Below, piece by piece: positions 9,615 through 18,380 of a stretch of 64,000 nucleotides of DNA. This stretch comes from Chromohalobacter moromii (lineage in GTDB: Bacteria; Pseudomonadota; Gammaproteobacteria; Pseudomonadales; Halomonadaceae), in the NCBI RefSeq assembly GCF_023091865.1, contig NZ_JAHXDI010000002.1, forward strand, positions 496,001-560,000. The letters are read 5' to 3'. The position numbers were made by a program, and so were the translations under genes. How positions within the stretch are numbered: position 1 is the first letter of the stretch; every line of letters begins with the position of its first letter. The notes below the pieces were generated by a model. It was not told where the DNA came from. It did not search any database and saw only the letters and a list, made by a program, of their open reading frames with translations.

Positions 9615-11558
9615 TCAGGCGGCCTTGTGGTCGCGCATCCAGGCGATCAGGCCGCCGCTGAACAAGATCTCGACCTGGCGTGGGGTCAAGGTATGTTCGA
9701 GCGTCAGCGTTCTACCGTCAGCCTGCGCCGTCACGGGATCGCCAGCTTCCAGCGCTTCTTTTAGCTTATCGAAGCCGATGCGGGTATCGACCTCGAGCGC
9801 ATCGTAATCGTTGTCGTCGGCGAAGGTCAGCGGCAGCACACCGAAGTTGACCAGGTTCTGGTGGTGGATACGGGCAAAGCTCTTGGCGATGACGACACGC
9901 ATGCCCAAGTAGCGCGGGGCGATGGCGGCATGCTCCCTGCTCGACCCTTGGCCGTAATTCTCGCCACCGATGACGATATGATCGCCTGTCTCGCGGGCAC
10001 GGTCGGCATAGTCGTCGACGACGCCGCGAAAGGAAAACTCGGCGATCTTGGGGATGTTGGAACGGTAGGGCAACACCTCGCCGCCGGCCGGCATGATCTC
10101 GTCGGTGGAGACATCGTCGCCGGCCTTGACCAGCACCGGCAGGTCCAGCTGTGTCTCGAGCGGCTCGAAATTCGGCAGCGACTCGATATTCGGTCCCTTG
10201 ATCAGGTGCACCTTGCGCGCCTTGGACGCCTCCATGGGAGCGATCAGGGTGCGGGTGTTGATGATCGGGTCGTCAGGCTCCCGCACCTGTGGGTAGGCCA
10301 TGTCCAGCGTTCGAGGGTCGGTGATCATGCCCTTGAGCGCCGAGGCCGCTGCGGTTTCCGGGCTACACAGGAAGACGCGGTCTTCGCGCGTGCCTGAGCG
10401 ACCGGGGAAGTTGCGCGGCACCGTGCGTAGGCTGTTGGTATCGTTGGCTGGCGCCTGCCCCATGCCGATACAGCCATTGCAGCCGGCCTGGTGCAGGCGG
10501 GCGCCGGCACCCAGCAGGCTCAATAGGTGGCCGTCGCGGGTCAGCGTTTCGAGAATCGAGCGCGAGGTGGGGTTGATCTCCAACGAGACGTTATCGTCGA
10601 TGGTTTGATCCTTGAGCATGGCGGCGACGATAGCGAAGTCGCGGTAGCCAGGATTGGCTGAAGAACCGACATACGCCTGCGATAACGGCTGGCCGGCTAC
10701 CTCGCGAACGGGGACGACATTGCCGGGGCTCGATGGGGTGGCAATCAGAGGCTCGAGTTGCGATAGGTCGAGCGTCTCGTGGCGGTCGTAGCTGCATCCG
10801 TCGTCCGGCAACAGTTCGTGCCAATCCTCGCCGCGCCCCTCGGCAATGAGGAACGCCTTCACCGCCGTATCGGAGGGGAATACGCTGGTAGTGGCACCGA
10901 GTTCCGCGCCCATGTTGGCGATGACATGGCGGTCCATCGCCGAAAGCTGCTCGAGGCCGGGACCATAATATTCGATGATGCGTCCCACGCCGCCGCTGAC
11001 GCCATGGCGGCGTAGCATCTCGAGAATCACGTCCTTGGCACTGACCCAGTCGGGCAGATGGCCCTCGAGACGCACGCCCCAGACTTCTGGCATGCGCGTA
11101 TGGAAGGGCTCGCCGGCCATCGCCATGGCGACGTCGATGCCGCCGGCGCCGATTGCCAGCATGCCCAGCGAGCCGGCGGCCGGGGTATGGCTGTCGGATC
11201 CCAGCAGGGTCTTGCCGGGCTTGCCGAAGCGTTGCTGGTGTGTGGGGTGGCTGACGCCGTTGCCCGGGCGTGAAAACCACACACCGAGACGTTCCGCCGA
11301 GGTCTGTAGAAAGCGGTGGTCGTCCGGGTTCTTGTTGTCTTCCTGAATCAGATTGTGATCGACGTACTGGGCGGAGACCTCTGTCTTGACGCGGTCGAGC
11401 GCCATGGCTTCCAGCTCCAGCATTACCATGGTGCCGGTGGCATCCTGAGTGAGGGTCTGGTCGATTTTCAGGCCTATGGCTGCGCCCGGCGTCATGTCGC
11501 CGCTGACGAGGTGCGAGGCGATCAGCTTCTGGGTAACGTTACGGGGTGTGTGACGCAT
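9615..11558 (-). CDS. Aconitate hydratase, Aquifex-type
   Basis: 647 residues. It interconverts citrate and isocitrate through a 4Fe-4S cluster. Cluster region GCNGCIGMG, the substrate-binding motif GSDSHTPAAGSLG, and the swivel-domain motif GGENYGQGSSREHAA are all visible. It is much shorter than AcnA (about 890 aa) and AcnB (about 865 aa) and matches the monomeric 'Aquifex-type' putative aconitase family in length and order of domains, with the swivel domain C-terminal. It is a single-gene unit, convergent with ilvD. Substrate preference within the aconitase/homoaconitase/isopropylmalate isomerase superfamily is inferred. Confidence 0.88.
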   Translation of the reverse strand: MRHTPRNVTQKLIASHLVSGDMTPGAAIGLKIDQTLTQDATGTMVMLELEAMALDRVKTEVSAQYVDHNLIQEDNKNPDDHRFLQTSAERLGVWFSRPGNGVSHPTHQQRFGKPGKTLLGSDSHTPAAGSLGMLAIGAGGIDVAMAMAGEPFHTRMPEVWGVRLEGHLPDWVSAKDVILEMLRRHGVSGGVGRIIEYYGPGLEQLSAMDRHVIANMGAELGATTSVFPSDTAVKAFLIAEGRGEDWHELLPDDGCSYDRHETLDLSQLEPLIATPSSPGNVVPVREVAGQPLSQAYVGSSANPGYRDFAIVAAMLKDQTIDDNVSLEINPTSRSILETLTRDGHLLSLLGAGARLHQAGCNGCIGMGQAPANDTNSLRTVPRNFPGRSGTREDRVFLCSPETAAASALKGMITDPRTLDMAYPQVREPDDPIINTRTLIAPMEASKARKVHLIKGPNIESLPNFEPLETQLDLPVLVKAGDDVSTDEIMPAGGEVLPYRSNIPKIAEFSFRGVVDDYADRARETGDHIVIGGENYGQGSSREHAAIAPRYLGMRVVIAKSFARIHHQNLVNFGVLPLTFADDNDYDALEVDTRIGFDKLKEALEAGDPVTAQADGRTLTLEHTLTPRQVEILFSGGLIAWMRDHKAA

Positions 11559-11704
11559 GATGATGTCCCCAATGGTGAAATTCGTCCCTTCAGTGTAGGA
11601 CAGACATCGTCGGCTTCACGGACCGAGCATGTGGCCGCTGCCAGTGACGGGCAATCATCGCCAGACAAGGCTCGCCACGAAAGGCCGGGGGCAGCCTCGA
11701 AATA

Positions 11705-11715
11705 GGGGGGGGGGG
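11705..11715 (+). repeat. Homopolymeric G11 tract
   Basis: Eleven consecutive G residues, noncoding, about 145 bp before the aconitase start (reverse strand) and 8 bp past the stop of the small reverse-strand ORF. Such tracts are prone to slipped-strand length change. Confidence 0.95.
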
Positions 11716-11723
11716 ACGCCACG

Positions 11724-11834
11724 TCAGGCGGCAAGTTGCCAAGCCTGAGCGGCGTCATCCATCATTAGCCATTGCTCGATGTCGTACCATAATGTTTCCA
11801 GTAGCAGCTCGAGACTCTCTTCCGAGCAACACAT
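11724..11834 (-). CDS. Possible small protein, 36 aa, unrecognised
   Basis: Short reverse-strand ORF beginning MCCSEESLELLLETLW. A GGGAGAG sequence lies about 6 bp before its ATG, a credible ribosome binding site. The product is acidic and amphipathic, rich in Leu, Glu and Trp, with two cysteines at the start. No family is recognised. The open frame extends further upstream without a good start. It may not be expressed; the main support is the ribosome binding site. Confidence 0.3.
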   Translation of the reverse strand: MCCSEESLELLLETLWYDIEQWLMMDDAAQAWQLAA

Positions 11835-12008
11835 AACGTCTCTCCCGGTAACGTGGCAGGGTGAGTGAAGCCCAGCTTTCAGTATGGCGCTCGTAAGCCA
11901 AGTCGCCGAGGTTTTTAGTGACGCTTTGTCACCGCGCGTACGGGTGGGCATCATCGCGCCGTCCTGTGGGTTGACGCCCGAGGGCGCAGGAGCAGAAGGG
12001 ATTCACGC

Positions 12009-13067
12009 ATGACCAACAAGATCAATGTGGGGTTGGTAGGTTACGGTTTTGCCAGCAAGACGTTTCATGCACCGCTGTTGATGGCGGATGACGGCATGAC
12101 ATTGCGAGCAATCTCCAGCAGCGATGCCGCTAAGGTGGCGGCCGATTGGCCGCAGGTTGAGGTCGAAGCCAGCGCGGCCGCGCTCTTCGCGCGCGACGAT
12201 ATCGATCTGGTGGTGATCCCCACCCCCAACGATACGCACTACGATCTGGCGAGTGCGGCCCTGTCCGCCGGAAAGCATGTGGTGATCGACAAGCCCTTCA
12301 CGGTCACCCTCGACGAGGCGACGTCACTGGTCGAACAAGCCTCGCGGGCGGGCAAGCTGCTTTCTGTCTTCCACAATCGGCGTTGGGATGCGGACTTCCT
12401 GACCGTGCGGGACCTGCTCGAGAGTGGCGATCTGGGGCGTATCGCGCATTTCGAATCGCATTTCGACCGTTACCGGCCCGAGGTCAAGACGCGCTGGCGT
12501 GAATCGGCCGCCCCGGGGGGTGGCATCTGGTATGACTTGGGGCCGCATTTGATCGATCAGGCGTTGGTACTGTTCGGTATGCCCGAGGAGATCTTGCTCG
12601 ATCAGGCGTGCCAGCGCGACGGTGCACAGGTCGACGATTATTTTCATGCCGTGCTCCGCTATGGGCAGCAGCGGATCATTCTGCATGCTGGCAGTCTGAT
12701 GGCGGCGCCTGCACCACGCTTCTCCGTGTATGGCACGCATGGTAGCTACGTCAAGCATGGGCTCGACCCGCAGGAGGAGATGCTCAAGCGCGGCGAGCGT
12801 CTGCCCACGCCGGGATGGGGCGAAGATCATCAGCATGGGCTGCATACGGTGACCAATGTGCACGACGCCGGTGCGCGCCCTGAATTGCGGGAAGTGCCTA
12901 CACGCGCGGGCAATTATCCGGCGTATTATGCGGGCGTTCGCGAAGCGATACGGGGGCAGGGGAAGAACCCCGTACCAGCGGAGCAAGCCCTGGCGGTGAT
13001 GCAGGTGCTCGAAGCGGGTCGACGCAGTGCGCAACACGGGGCTTTCGAGCACTTGGTGGCGCATTGA
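12009..13067 (+). CDS. Gfo/Idh/MocA-family NAD(P)-dependent oxidoreductase (YdgJ-like)
   Basis: 352 residues. N-terminal Rossmann fold with VGLVGYGFASKTFHAP (7-22); the GYGFA loop binds NAD(P). The family motif HVVIDKPF, with the substrate/cofactor lysine, is near residue 95. The C-terminal alpha/beta domain includes GGIWYDLGPHLIDQA, whose Asp and His are the usual catalytic residues. It most resembles E. coli YdgJ. The substrate is probably a sugar, inositol or similar polyol, but cannot be told from sequence or neighbours. It stands alone, divergent from the aconitase gene. Confidence 0.85.
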   Translation: MTNKINVGLVGYGFASKTFHAPLLMADDGMTLRAISSSDAAKVAADWPQVEVEASAAALFARDDIDLVVIPTPNDTHYDLASAALSAGKHVVIDKPFTVTLDEATSLVEQASRAGKLLSVFHNRRWDADFLTVRDLLESGDLGRIAHFESHFDRYRPEVKTRWRESAAPGGGIWYDLGPHLIDQALVLFGMPEEILLDQACQRDGAQVDDYFHAVLRYGQQRIILHAGSLMAAPAPRFSVYGTHGSYVKHGLDPQEEMLKRGERLPTPGWGEDHQHGLHTVTNVHDAGARPELREVPTRAGNYPAYYAGVREAIRGQGKNPVPAEQALAVMQVLEAGRRSAQHGAFEHLVAH

Positions 13068-13219
13068 GGCTTTCGAGCAGGCGCTCGGTAGGTGGTTTTT
13101 CCTTGCATCATGCGAATACCTTGTCTAGGGTCTGTATAGGGTTGAGCGATAACCTTTTACTCGCATAACCCACACACTTCACCTGAATGTGAAGGCGTAA
13201 AGGATTAAGGAGGATTCGC

Positions 13220-13606
13220 ATGAAACAGCAACTGACCGCACTGACCTTCGCCGCGCTCCTAGCACTGCCCACTGCGGGTGCCTTCGCGCAAGATGATTCG
13301 GCGCCGGATGTCAGCAGTGAGAAAGGGTCAGCCAACACCGCGGAAGGGTCTACCAAAGTTGAAGGTGGTACCGTCAGTGGTGAAACCGAAGGATATGTCG
13401 ACGGAGAAGACAGCATCCCCGGTGGTGATCAGGAAGGCCTGAGCACCGAAACCGGCTCGGCGAATACCGAGCAGGGTGACACTGCTGCACAGGGTGGCAC
13501 TGCCGCGGCTCCCGATGCGGATGATGGTCCGGTACCGGAAAGCATGGATGATCCGGCAGACAACCACGGTGTGGATTCCGCGCAGGATGTCGATCCCGAA
13601 GAATGA
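13220..13606 (+). CDS. Small secreted acidic protein, unrecognised
   Basis: 128 residues. A signal peptide of about 23 residues ends in AGAFA-QDD. The mature protein is low-complexity and extremely acidic, rich in Asp, Glu, Gly, Ser and Thr and without Cys or aromatic clusters. Two imperfect repeats begin GSANTAEGST (near residue 37) and GSANTEQGDT (near residue 80), each followed by a GGT motif. It is probably an intrinsically disordered periplasmic or surface protein. AAGGAGG precedes the start. A 6-bp inverted repeat (CTTCAC-N6-GTGAAG, 13177-13194) lies in front and could be an operator. Function unknown; acidic content fits a halophile. Confidence 0.7.
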   Translation: MKQQLTALTFAALLALPTAGAFAQDDSAPDVSSEKGSANTAEGSTKVEGGTVSGETEGYVDGEDSIPGGDQEGLSTETGSANTEQGDTAAQGGTAAAPDADDGPVPESMDDPADNHGVDSAQDVDPEE

Positions 13607-13655
13607 TCGTTTTGATGGTCCATGGACTGGGCCACTGTCACGCTAGGAAGCGATA

Positions 13656-13687
13656 CGATGAAGCCCCGCCACGGCGGGGCTTCGTCG
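13656..13687. terminator. Bidirectional terminator
   Basis: Core arms AAGCCCCGCC/GGCGGGGCTT around AC, extended by further pairs. It lies between the forward small secreted gene and reverse nudE. T-tails are weak. Confidence 0.75.
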
Positions 13688-13702
13688 CGTTTGGACGGTG
13701 GC

Positions 13703-14335
13703 TCACCACCACTGTTCGTGGGTGCGCTCGTTACGCAATCGGTCGCGTGCGATGAATAGGGCGGCGATGGCGCGTCCTTCGTGGAAATCCTCCCGCGCCA
13801 ATAGGGAGGCGATATCCTCAATAGGATGACGTTCGACGATCAAGGGCTCCGGTTCATCGCCGGGCAAGCGCTTCTCATAAAGGTCGGTGGCGAGCATCAC
13901 ATGGATGCGGTGGCTCATGTAATTGGGCGCCAGGGAGAGTTCCACCAGCGGTTCGATGCGTTGCGCACCCATGCCGCATTCTTCCATTAGCTCGCGATTG
14001 GCCGCACTGACGATGTCCTCACCGGGATCGACGAGCCCCTTGGGCAAGGTCAGGGCATAGTCATCGAAACCCGCAGCATATTCATGAATCAGCAACACAT
14101 GCTCCGGGTCCGTCATGGCGACGATCATCACGGCGCCACCGCCATGGCCATTACCGCTGCCCGTGAGGCGTTCAAAAGTGCGCTCGGCGCCGTTGTCGAA
14201 GCGCAACTCGAGTTCTTCGACGGCGAACAGGCGGGTGCGGGCGACTTCACGACGGTTCAAGAGGCGTGGCTTGGGATGGCCCACGCCGGTGTCTTCGGGC
14301 GGTATGCCGCCATCCCGATGGGAAGAAAAGGCCAT
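13703..14335 (-). CDS. nudE: ADP compounds hydrolase NudE
   Basis: 210 residues from the ATG at 14335, chosen because GGAG lies just upstream; the frame continues open beyond it. The NUDIX box is complete: GLVDPGEDIVSAANRELMEE followed by CG, with the metal-binding REXXEE. NudE hydrolyses ADP-ribose, Ap3A and NADH to nucleoside monophosphates. Assignment to NudE rather than another ADP-ribose pyrophosphatase rests on the divergent yrfG-hslR-hslO neighbours, the same order as in E. coli. Convergent with the small secreted gene. Confidence 0.85.
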   Translation of the reverse strand: MAFSSHRDGGIPPEDTGVGHPKPRLLNRREVARTRLFAVEELELRFDNGAERTFERLTGSGNGHGGGAVMIVAMTDPEHVLLIHEYAAGFDDYALTLPKGLVDPGEDIVSAANRELMEECGMGAQRIEPLVELSLAPNYMSHRIHVMLATDLYEKRLPGDEPEPLIVERHPIEDIASLLAREDFHEGRAIAALFIARDRLRNERTHEQWW

Positions 14336-14416
14336 GGTGTCTCCGTGCGGGTAGCTATCATGCAGCGTACAATAAGAGAGCTTTAGGTTCGATATCCACC
14401 CTGGCGGGAGCCCATC

Positions 14417-15091
14417 ATGGTTGACTGGAACGCCATCGACACTGTGCTGCTCGACATGGATGGCACACTGTTGGACTTGCATTTCGATAGCCATTTCTGG
14501 CTAGAACACTTGCCGCAGCGCTATGTGGAACTGCACAAGCTGGATGCCCATCATGCCGATACGCTACGTTCACGTATCATCGGCGAGCAGGGCACGCTCA
14601 ACTGGTACAGCCTGGCCTACTGGAGTCGCGAGCTGGGCGTCGATGTGGTCGCGCTCAAGCGTGAGGTACAGCACTTGATCGGCTTGCGCGGCGATGCGCT
14701 GGATTTCCTCAAATGGCTCAAGAAGGCGCATCCCCGTGTCGTGCTGGCGACCAACGCCGACCGTGAAAGTTTGGCGCTCAAGTTACCGCTGACCGGGCTT
14801 GAAGGGTACCTCGATGCCATCGTCTCGTCGGCGGACGTGGGTGTCGCCAAGGAAGCGCCCGAGTTCTGGTTCGCGTTGCAGGATATCGAGCCGTTCGAGC
14901 CCGCGCGTACCTTGTTCATCGATGACAACCCCGCGGTGTTGGAAAGCGCGCGCGAATACGGCATTCGCTATCTGCTGGGCATCAAGCAGCCGGACAGCCA
15001 ACGACCCGAGCGCGAGCTGGAAAATTTCATCGCTCTGGAGCGTTTCGCCACGCTCTTGCCGCAGGATATGCCGAGTGCATCGCGCCGTTGA
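14417..15091 (+). CDS. yrfG: HAD-family nucleotidase YrfG (GMP/IMP 5'-nucleotidase)
   Basis: 224 residues. HAD motif I is VLLDMDGTLLDL (nucleophile Asp in DMDGT), motif II is the LATNA region, and motif IV/III FIDDNPAVL supplies the metal-binding acids. E. coli YrfG is a purine nucleotide monophosphatase; the function is transferred by synteny and motif pattern. It is divergent from nudE (81 bp gap) and followed by hslR after about 100 bp carrying a heat-shock-type promoter. Confidence 0.85.
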   Translation: MVDWNAIDTVLLDMDGTLLDLHFDSHFWLEHLPQRYVELHKLDAHHADTLRSRIIGEQGTLNWYSLAYWSRELGVDVVALKREVQHLIGLRGDALDFLKWLKKAHPRVVLATNADRESLALKLPLTGLEGYLDAIVSSADVGVAKEAPEFWFALQDIEPFEPARTLFIDDNPAVLESAREYGIRYLLGIKQPDSQRPERELENFIALERFATLLPQDMPSASRR

Positions 15092-15107
15092 TCGCTCCTC
15101 ATCCCGC

Positions 15108-15136
15108 CTTGAAAAGTCGCCCTTCGGCGCCCACGT
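15108..15136 (+). promoter_or_regulatory. Candidate sigma-32 promoter of hslR-hslO
   Basis: CTTGAAA at 15108-15114 is an exact -35 match to the RpoH consensus. A 14-bp spacer leads to GCCCACGT at 15129-15136, a good -10 match. It ends 57 bp before hslR. Confidence 0.65.
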
Positions 15137-15193
15137 TACACGTTTCGTTCGTAGGGCGTTCTCGCGTCTTGAGGCGGCGATGCAGGGAGAGAT

Positions 15194-15586
15194 ATGAGCG
15201 ACACGATCCGTATCGACAAGTGGCTATGGGCGGCACGCTTCTTCAAAACGCGTGGCCTGGCCAAGAAAGCCATTGAAGGTGGCAAGGTCCACTACAATGG
15301 TGGGCGTGTGAAGACCAGCAAGGCGGTCGAGCTCGGTGCCTTGCTCAGGGTGCCGCAAGGCTGGGACACCCTCGAAGTCGAAGTGACGGGGCTCTCCGGT
15401 CAGCGCCGCGGCGCCGCCGAGGCTCGCGAGCTCTACCGCGAAACGTCGTCGAGCCAGGCGCGACGTGAGCGCGAAGCCCAGAATCGGCGTCTGGCCAATC
15501 AAAGCATGCAAGGGCCACGTGGCCGCCCCGACAAGAAGCAACGCCGTGCGATTCAAGACTTCCAGCGCCATGGCTTCGATGATTGA
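15194..15586 (+). CDS. hslR: Heat-shock protein Hsp15 (S4-domain RNA-binding protein)
   Basis: 130 residues. An N-terminal S4 RNA-binding domain starts IRIDKWLWAARFFKTR and includes GGKVHYNGGRVK. The C-terminal tail is long, basic and arginine-rich. Hsp15 binds stalled 50S subunits carrying nascent peptidyl-tRNA and helps recycle them after heat shock. GGGAGAG precedes the ATG. It forms an operon with hslO (50 bp gap) behind a sigma-32-like promoter. Confidence 0.93.
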   Translation: MSDTIRIDKWLWAARFFKTRGLAKKAIEGGKVHYNGGRVKTSKAVELGALLRVPQGWDTLEVEVTGLSGQRRGAAEARELYRETSSSQARREREAQNRRLANQSMQGPRGRPDKKQRRAIQDFQRHGFDD

Positions 15587-15636
15587 ATGCCGGCATGGCA
15601 TCCCTTTCGGCCTTTCCAACCTGACGACGAACCATC

Positions 15637-16512
15637 ATGACCGACCAGATCCAACGTTTTCTTTTCGACGATACCAACGTGCGCGGTGAAATCGTCAACT
15701 TGCAGCAGGCTTACGCCGAGGTACTCGACAAGCATGCTTATCCCGAGGCCGTAAGCCGTCAGCTAGGCGAGTTATTGAGCGCCGTGGCTCTGCTCACCGA
15801 GACAGTCAAGCTCGATGGCACCGTAAGCCTTGAGGTACGTGGCCAGGGCGCCGTGCGTTTGCTGATGGCGGAGTCCAATCCCGGGGGCGACTTGCGTGCT
15901 ATCGCGCGTCTTGACGATGAAGCGGCACTTCCCGAGGAAAACACCTCGCTCACGTCCCTGGTTGGCGAGGCGCAGATCGTGATCACGCTCGACCCTCGCG
16001 AGGGGCAGCGCTATCAGGGCATCGTCGCCGTCGAGGCCGATAGCCTGGCCGCCTGCCTGGAGGACTACTTCGCGCGTTCCGAACAGCTGGCCACTCGCCT
16101 GTGGTTGGCGGCCGATGGTCGCCGTGCGGCGGGAATGCTGCTGCAGCAACTGCCCGACGATGAGGCCAACAGCGATCCTGATGCCTGGGAGCGCACCGCG
16201 CATCTGGCCACCACGCTGAGCGATGCGGAATTGCTCGACCTCGAGCAACGCGAGCTGCTCCATCGCCTCTTTCATGAGGAACAGACCCGCGTCTTCGACC
16301 CCAAGACGCTACGCTTCGGTTGTACCTGTACGCGCGAGCGCATCGCCAATGCGCTGCATGGCTTGGGTGCCGAGGAATTGCGCAGCATCGTGCGCGAACA
16401 AGGCGAAGTGGAAACGCAATGCCACTTCTGTCATAGCCATTATCGCTTCAATGCCGCCGATATCGAGGCGCTGATCGAGTCGCCGGGCGCCGACGCCTCG
16501 ACCCTGCATTGA
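15637..16512 (+). CDS. hslO: Redox-regulated chaperone Hsp33
   Basis: 291 residues. An N-terminal Hsp33 substrate-binding domain begins [14 protein letters not shown]. The C-terminal zinc redox switch has CTC (FGCTCTRER) and CHFC ([10 protein letters not shown]); these four cysteines hold zinc when reduced and form disulfides on oxidative stress, activating the holdase. Usual length for the family. Second gene of the heat-shock unit hslR-hslO. Confidence 0.95.
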   Translation: MTDQIQRFLFDDTNVRGEIVNLQQAYAEVLDKHAYPEAVSRQLGELLSAVALLTETVKLDGTVSLEVRGQGAVRLLMAESNPGGDLRAIARLDDEAALPEENTSLTSLVGEAQIVITLDPREGQRYQGIVAVEADSLAACLEDYFARSEQLATRLWLAADGRRAAGMLLQQLPDDEANSDPDAWERTAHLATTLSDAELLDLEQRELLHRLFHEEQTRVFDPKTLRFGCTCTRERIANALHGLGAEELRSIVREQGEVETQCHFCHSHYRFNAADIEALIESPGADASTLH

Positions 16513-16709
16513 TCTGACGCGCGTCATGCCCAAGTGCGCGCGGTGTCATTACCGTGCTGGCGACGTTTTCCGCGCAGAGCCTTTTTGCCATAATGACGGC
16601 CCCTCAGTCTCGCCTTGTCCTCACAAGAGGCAATCCATTGTCCGGGTGGCCCTGGCGAGTAAGCATCGGTTAACGAGAGAGAAACGCCCTCCGGGCCCAG
16701 GACACGATA

Positions 16710-18293
16710 ATGACCACGACCCCAGCCGCCTCCCCGGCAACCCACGAGGCACGTCCCGTGCAAACCCATACCAATCTGAGCAGCGCCGCGTTGATCGAGC
16801 ATGCCATCGTGCGCGGTGAAGGCCATCTCGCCGACAACGGTGCCTTCGTGGCGAATACCGGACGGCGGACCGGCCGCTCCCCGAAGGATCGTTTCGTCGT
16901 CAAGGAGCCCTCCACGGCGGACTTGATCGACTGGGGAAGCGTCAATCAGCCGTTCGACGCCGACAAGTTCGACGCGCTGTGGGAGCGTGTCGAGGATTAC
17001 TTGGCCGAGGGTGACAACTTCGTCTCCGAATTGCATGTCGGTGCCGACCCCGAGTATTACCTGCCGATTCGTGTCACCACCGAGACCGCCTGGCACAATC
17101 TTTTCGGGCGGAACTTGTTCGTGCGTCCCGAAGGCTACAACCCCAAGGGCAAGAGCGAGTGGACCATCCTCAATGCGCCGCATTTCGAGTGCGTGCCCGA
17201 GCGTGACGGCACGAACTCCGACGGCACGGTGATCCTCAACTTCGCCCGGCGCCGCGTGCTTATCGCCGGCATGCGCTACGCCGGCGAGATGAAGAAGGCC
17301 ATGTTCTCGGTGCAAAACTTCCTGTTGCCCGAGAAAGACGTACTGCCCATGCACTGCAGCGCCAACGTTGGTGAGGATGGCGAAACCACGCTGTTCTTCG
17401 GTCTTTCGGGCACCGGCAAGACCACGCTCTCCGCTGATCCTGAACGCTACCTGATCGGCGACGACGAGCATGGTTGGGGAGAGGGCACCGTATTCAATCT
17501 GGAAGGCGGCTGCTACGCCAAATGCATCGACCTCTCGGAGAAGAATGAGCCTCTCATCTGGAAGGCCATTCGCTTCGGTACGGTGCTCGAGAATGTGGTC
17601 CTCGATGAGTGTCGCCATCCCGATTATAGCGATGACGGCCTGACCCAGAATTCCCGCGCCGCCTATCCGCTCGAGCACATCGACAAGCGCGTGCCCGAGA
17701 ACCTGGCCGGCGAGCCCAATGCGATCATCTTTTTGACCTGCGACATGAGCGGGGTGCTGCCGCCGGTGTCGCTATTGTCCAAGGAAGCTGCCGCCTATCA
17801 CTTCCTATCCGGCTACACCGCCAAAGTCGGCTCCACCGAAATGGGCGCCTCTGCCGGTCTGGAAGCGACGTTTTCGACCTGCTTCGGTGCGCCGTTCTTC
17901 CCGCGTCCGGCGCGCGAGTACGCCGATCTGCTGGTCAAGCGCGTCGAGGCCTTCGAGTCGCGTGTATACCTAGTCAACACCGGTTGGACCGGTGGCGCCT
18001 ACGGCGAGGGTGGCTCGCGCTTCAGCATTCCCACCACACGGGCGATCATCGCGGCGATCCAGAACGGCGACCTCAAGGACGTCGAGACGCGTCACATCGA
18101 GGGATTGAACCTGGACGTGCCGGTGGCCGTGCCGGGCGTCGACTCGACGCTGCTCGACCCGCGTCAGGCGTGGCCGGATAGCGCCGACTACGAACGCCAC
18201 ATGCGCGTATTGGCAGACAAGTTCATCGCCAACTTCGCCAAGTTCGAAGGCGTCGACGAGGATATTGTTGCCGCCGGTCCTGCGCTGACCTGA
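16710..18293 (+). CDS. pckA: Phosphoenolpyruvate carboxykinase (ATP)
   Basis: 527 residues. It converts oxaloacetate plus ATP to phosphoenolpyruvate and CO2, the first committed step of gluconeogenesis. The kinase P-loop is [11 protein letters not shown], the substrate arginine motif [11 protein letters not shown] is near residue 50, and the metal/PEPCK motif [10 protein letters not shown] follows. The ATP-dependent class is clear from the P-loop form and length. The position after hslO repeats the E. coli order. The 197-bp gap upstream must hold its promoter. A hairpin follows the gene. Confidence 0.96.
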   Translation: MTTTPAASPATHEARPVQTHTNLSSAALIEHAIVRGEGHLADNGAFVANTGRRTGRSPKDRFVVKEPSTADLIDWGSVNQPFDADKFDALWERVEDYLAEGDNFVSELHVGADPEYYLPIRVTTETAWHNLFGRNLFVRPEGYNPKGKSEWTILNAPHFECVPERDGTNSDGTVILNFARRRVLIAGMRYAGEMKKAMFSVQNFLLPEKDVLPMHCSANVGEDGETTLFFGLSGTGKTTLSADPERYLIGDDEHGWGEGTVFNLEGGCYAKCIDLSEKNEPLIWKAIRFGTVLENVVLDECRHPDYSDDGLTQNSRAAYPLEHIDKRVPENLAGEPNAIIFLTCDMSGVLPPVSLLSKEAAAYHFLSGYTAKVGSTEMGASAGLEATFSTCFGAPFFPRPAREYADLLVKRVEAFESRVYLVNTGWTGGAYGEGGSRFSIPTTRAIIAAIQNGDLKDVETRHIEGLNLDVPVAVPGVDSTLLDPRQAWPDSADYERHMRVLADKFIANFAKFEGVDEDIVAAGPALT

Positions 18294-18324
18294 CGAAGCG
18301 AACCATTCAGTGGAATTCGCCTCT

Positions 18325-18357
18325 AACGGGGAGAGTCGGCCATCGGCTCTCCCCGTT
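18325..18357 (+). terminator. Terminator-like hairpin after pckA
   Basis: AACGGGGAGAG and CTCTCCCCGTT (11-bp perfect arms) around an 11-base loop. Only a weak T content follows. It lies 32 bp after the pckA stop and 24 bp before msrB. Confidence 0.6.
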
Positions 18358-18380
18358 ATGTATCGCAAGGAGGACACGTC

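Larger units (their letters stand above)
11559..12008. other. Intergenic region between aconitase and a divergent oxidoreductase
   Basis: 450 bp. Contains a run of 11 G (11705-11715) and a possible 36-codon reverse-strand ORF (11724-11834). Both flanking promoters should lie here, but I cannot assign -10/-35 boxes with confidence. Confidence 0.55.

Noticed and set aside
11918-11932. GTGAC-GCTTT-GTCAC as a terminator or operator
   Set aside because: Arms of only five bases, no T-run in the right place; too weak to list as a site.
16524-17678. 384-codon reverse-strand open frame over pckA
   Set aside because: Antisense shadow; pckA has clear catalytic motifs and the reverse frame has none.
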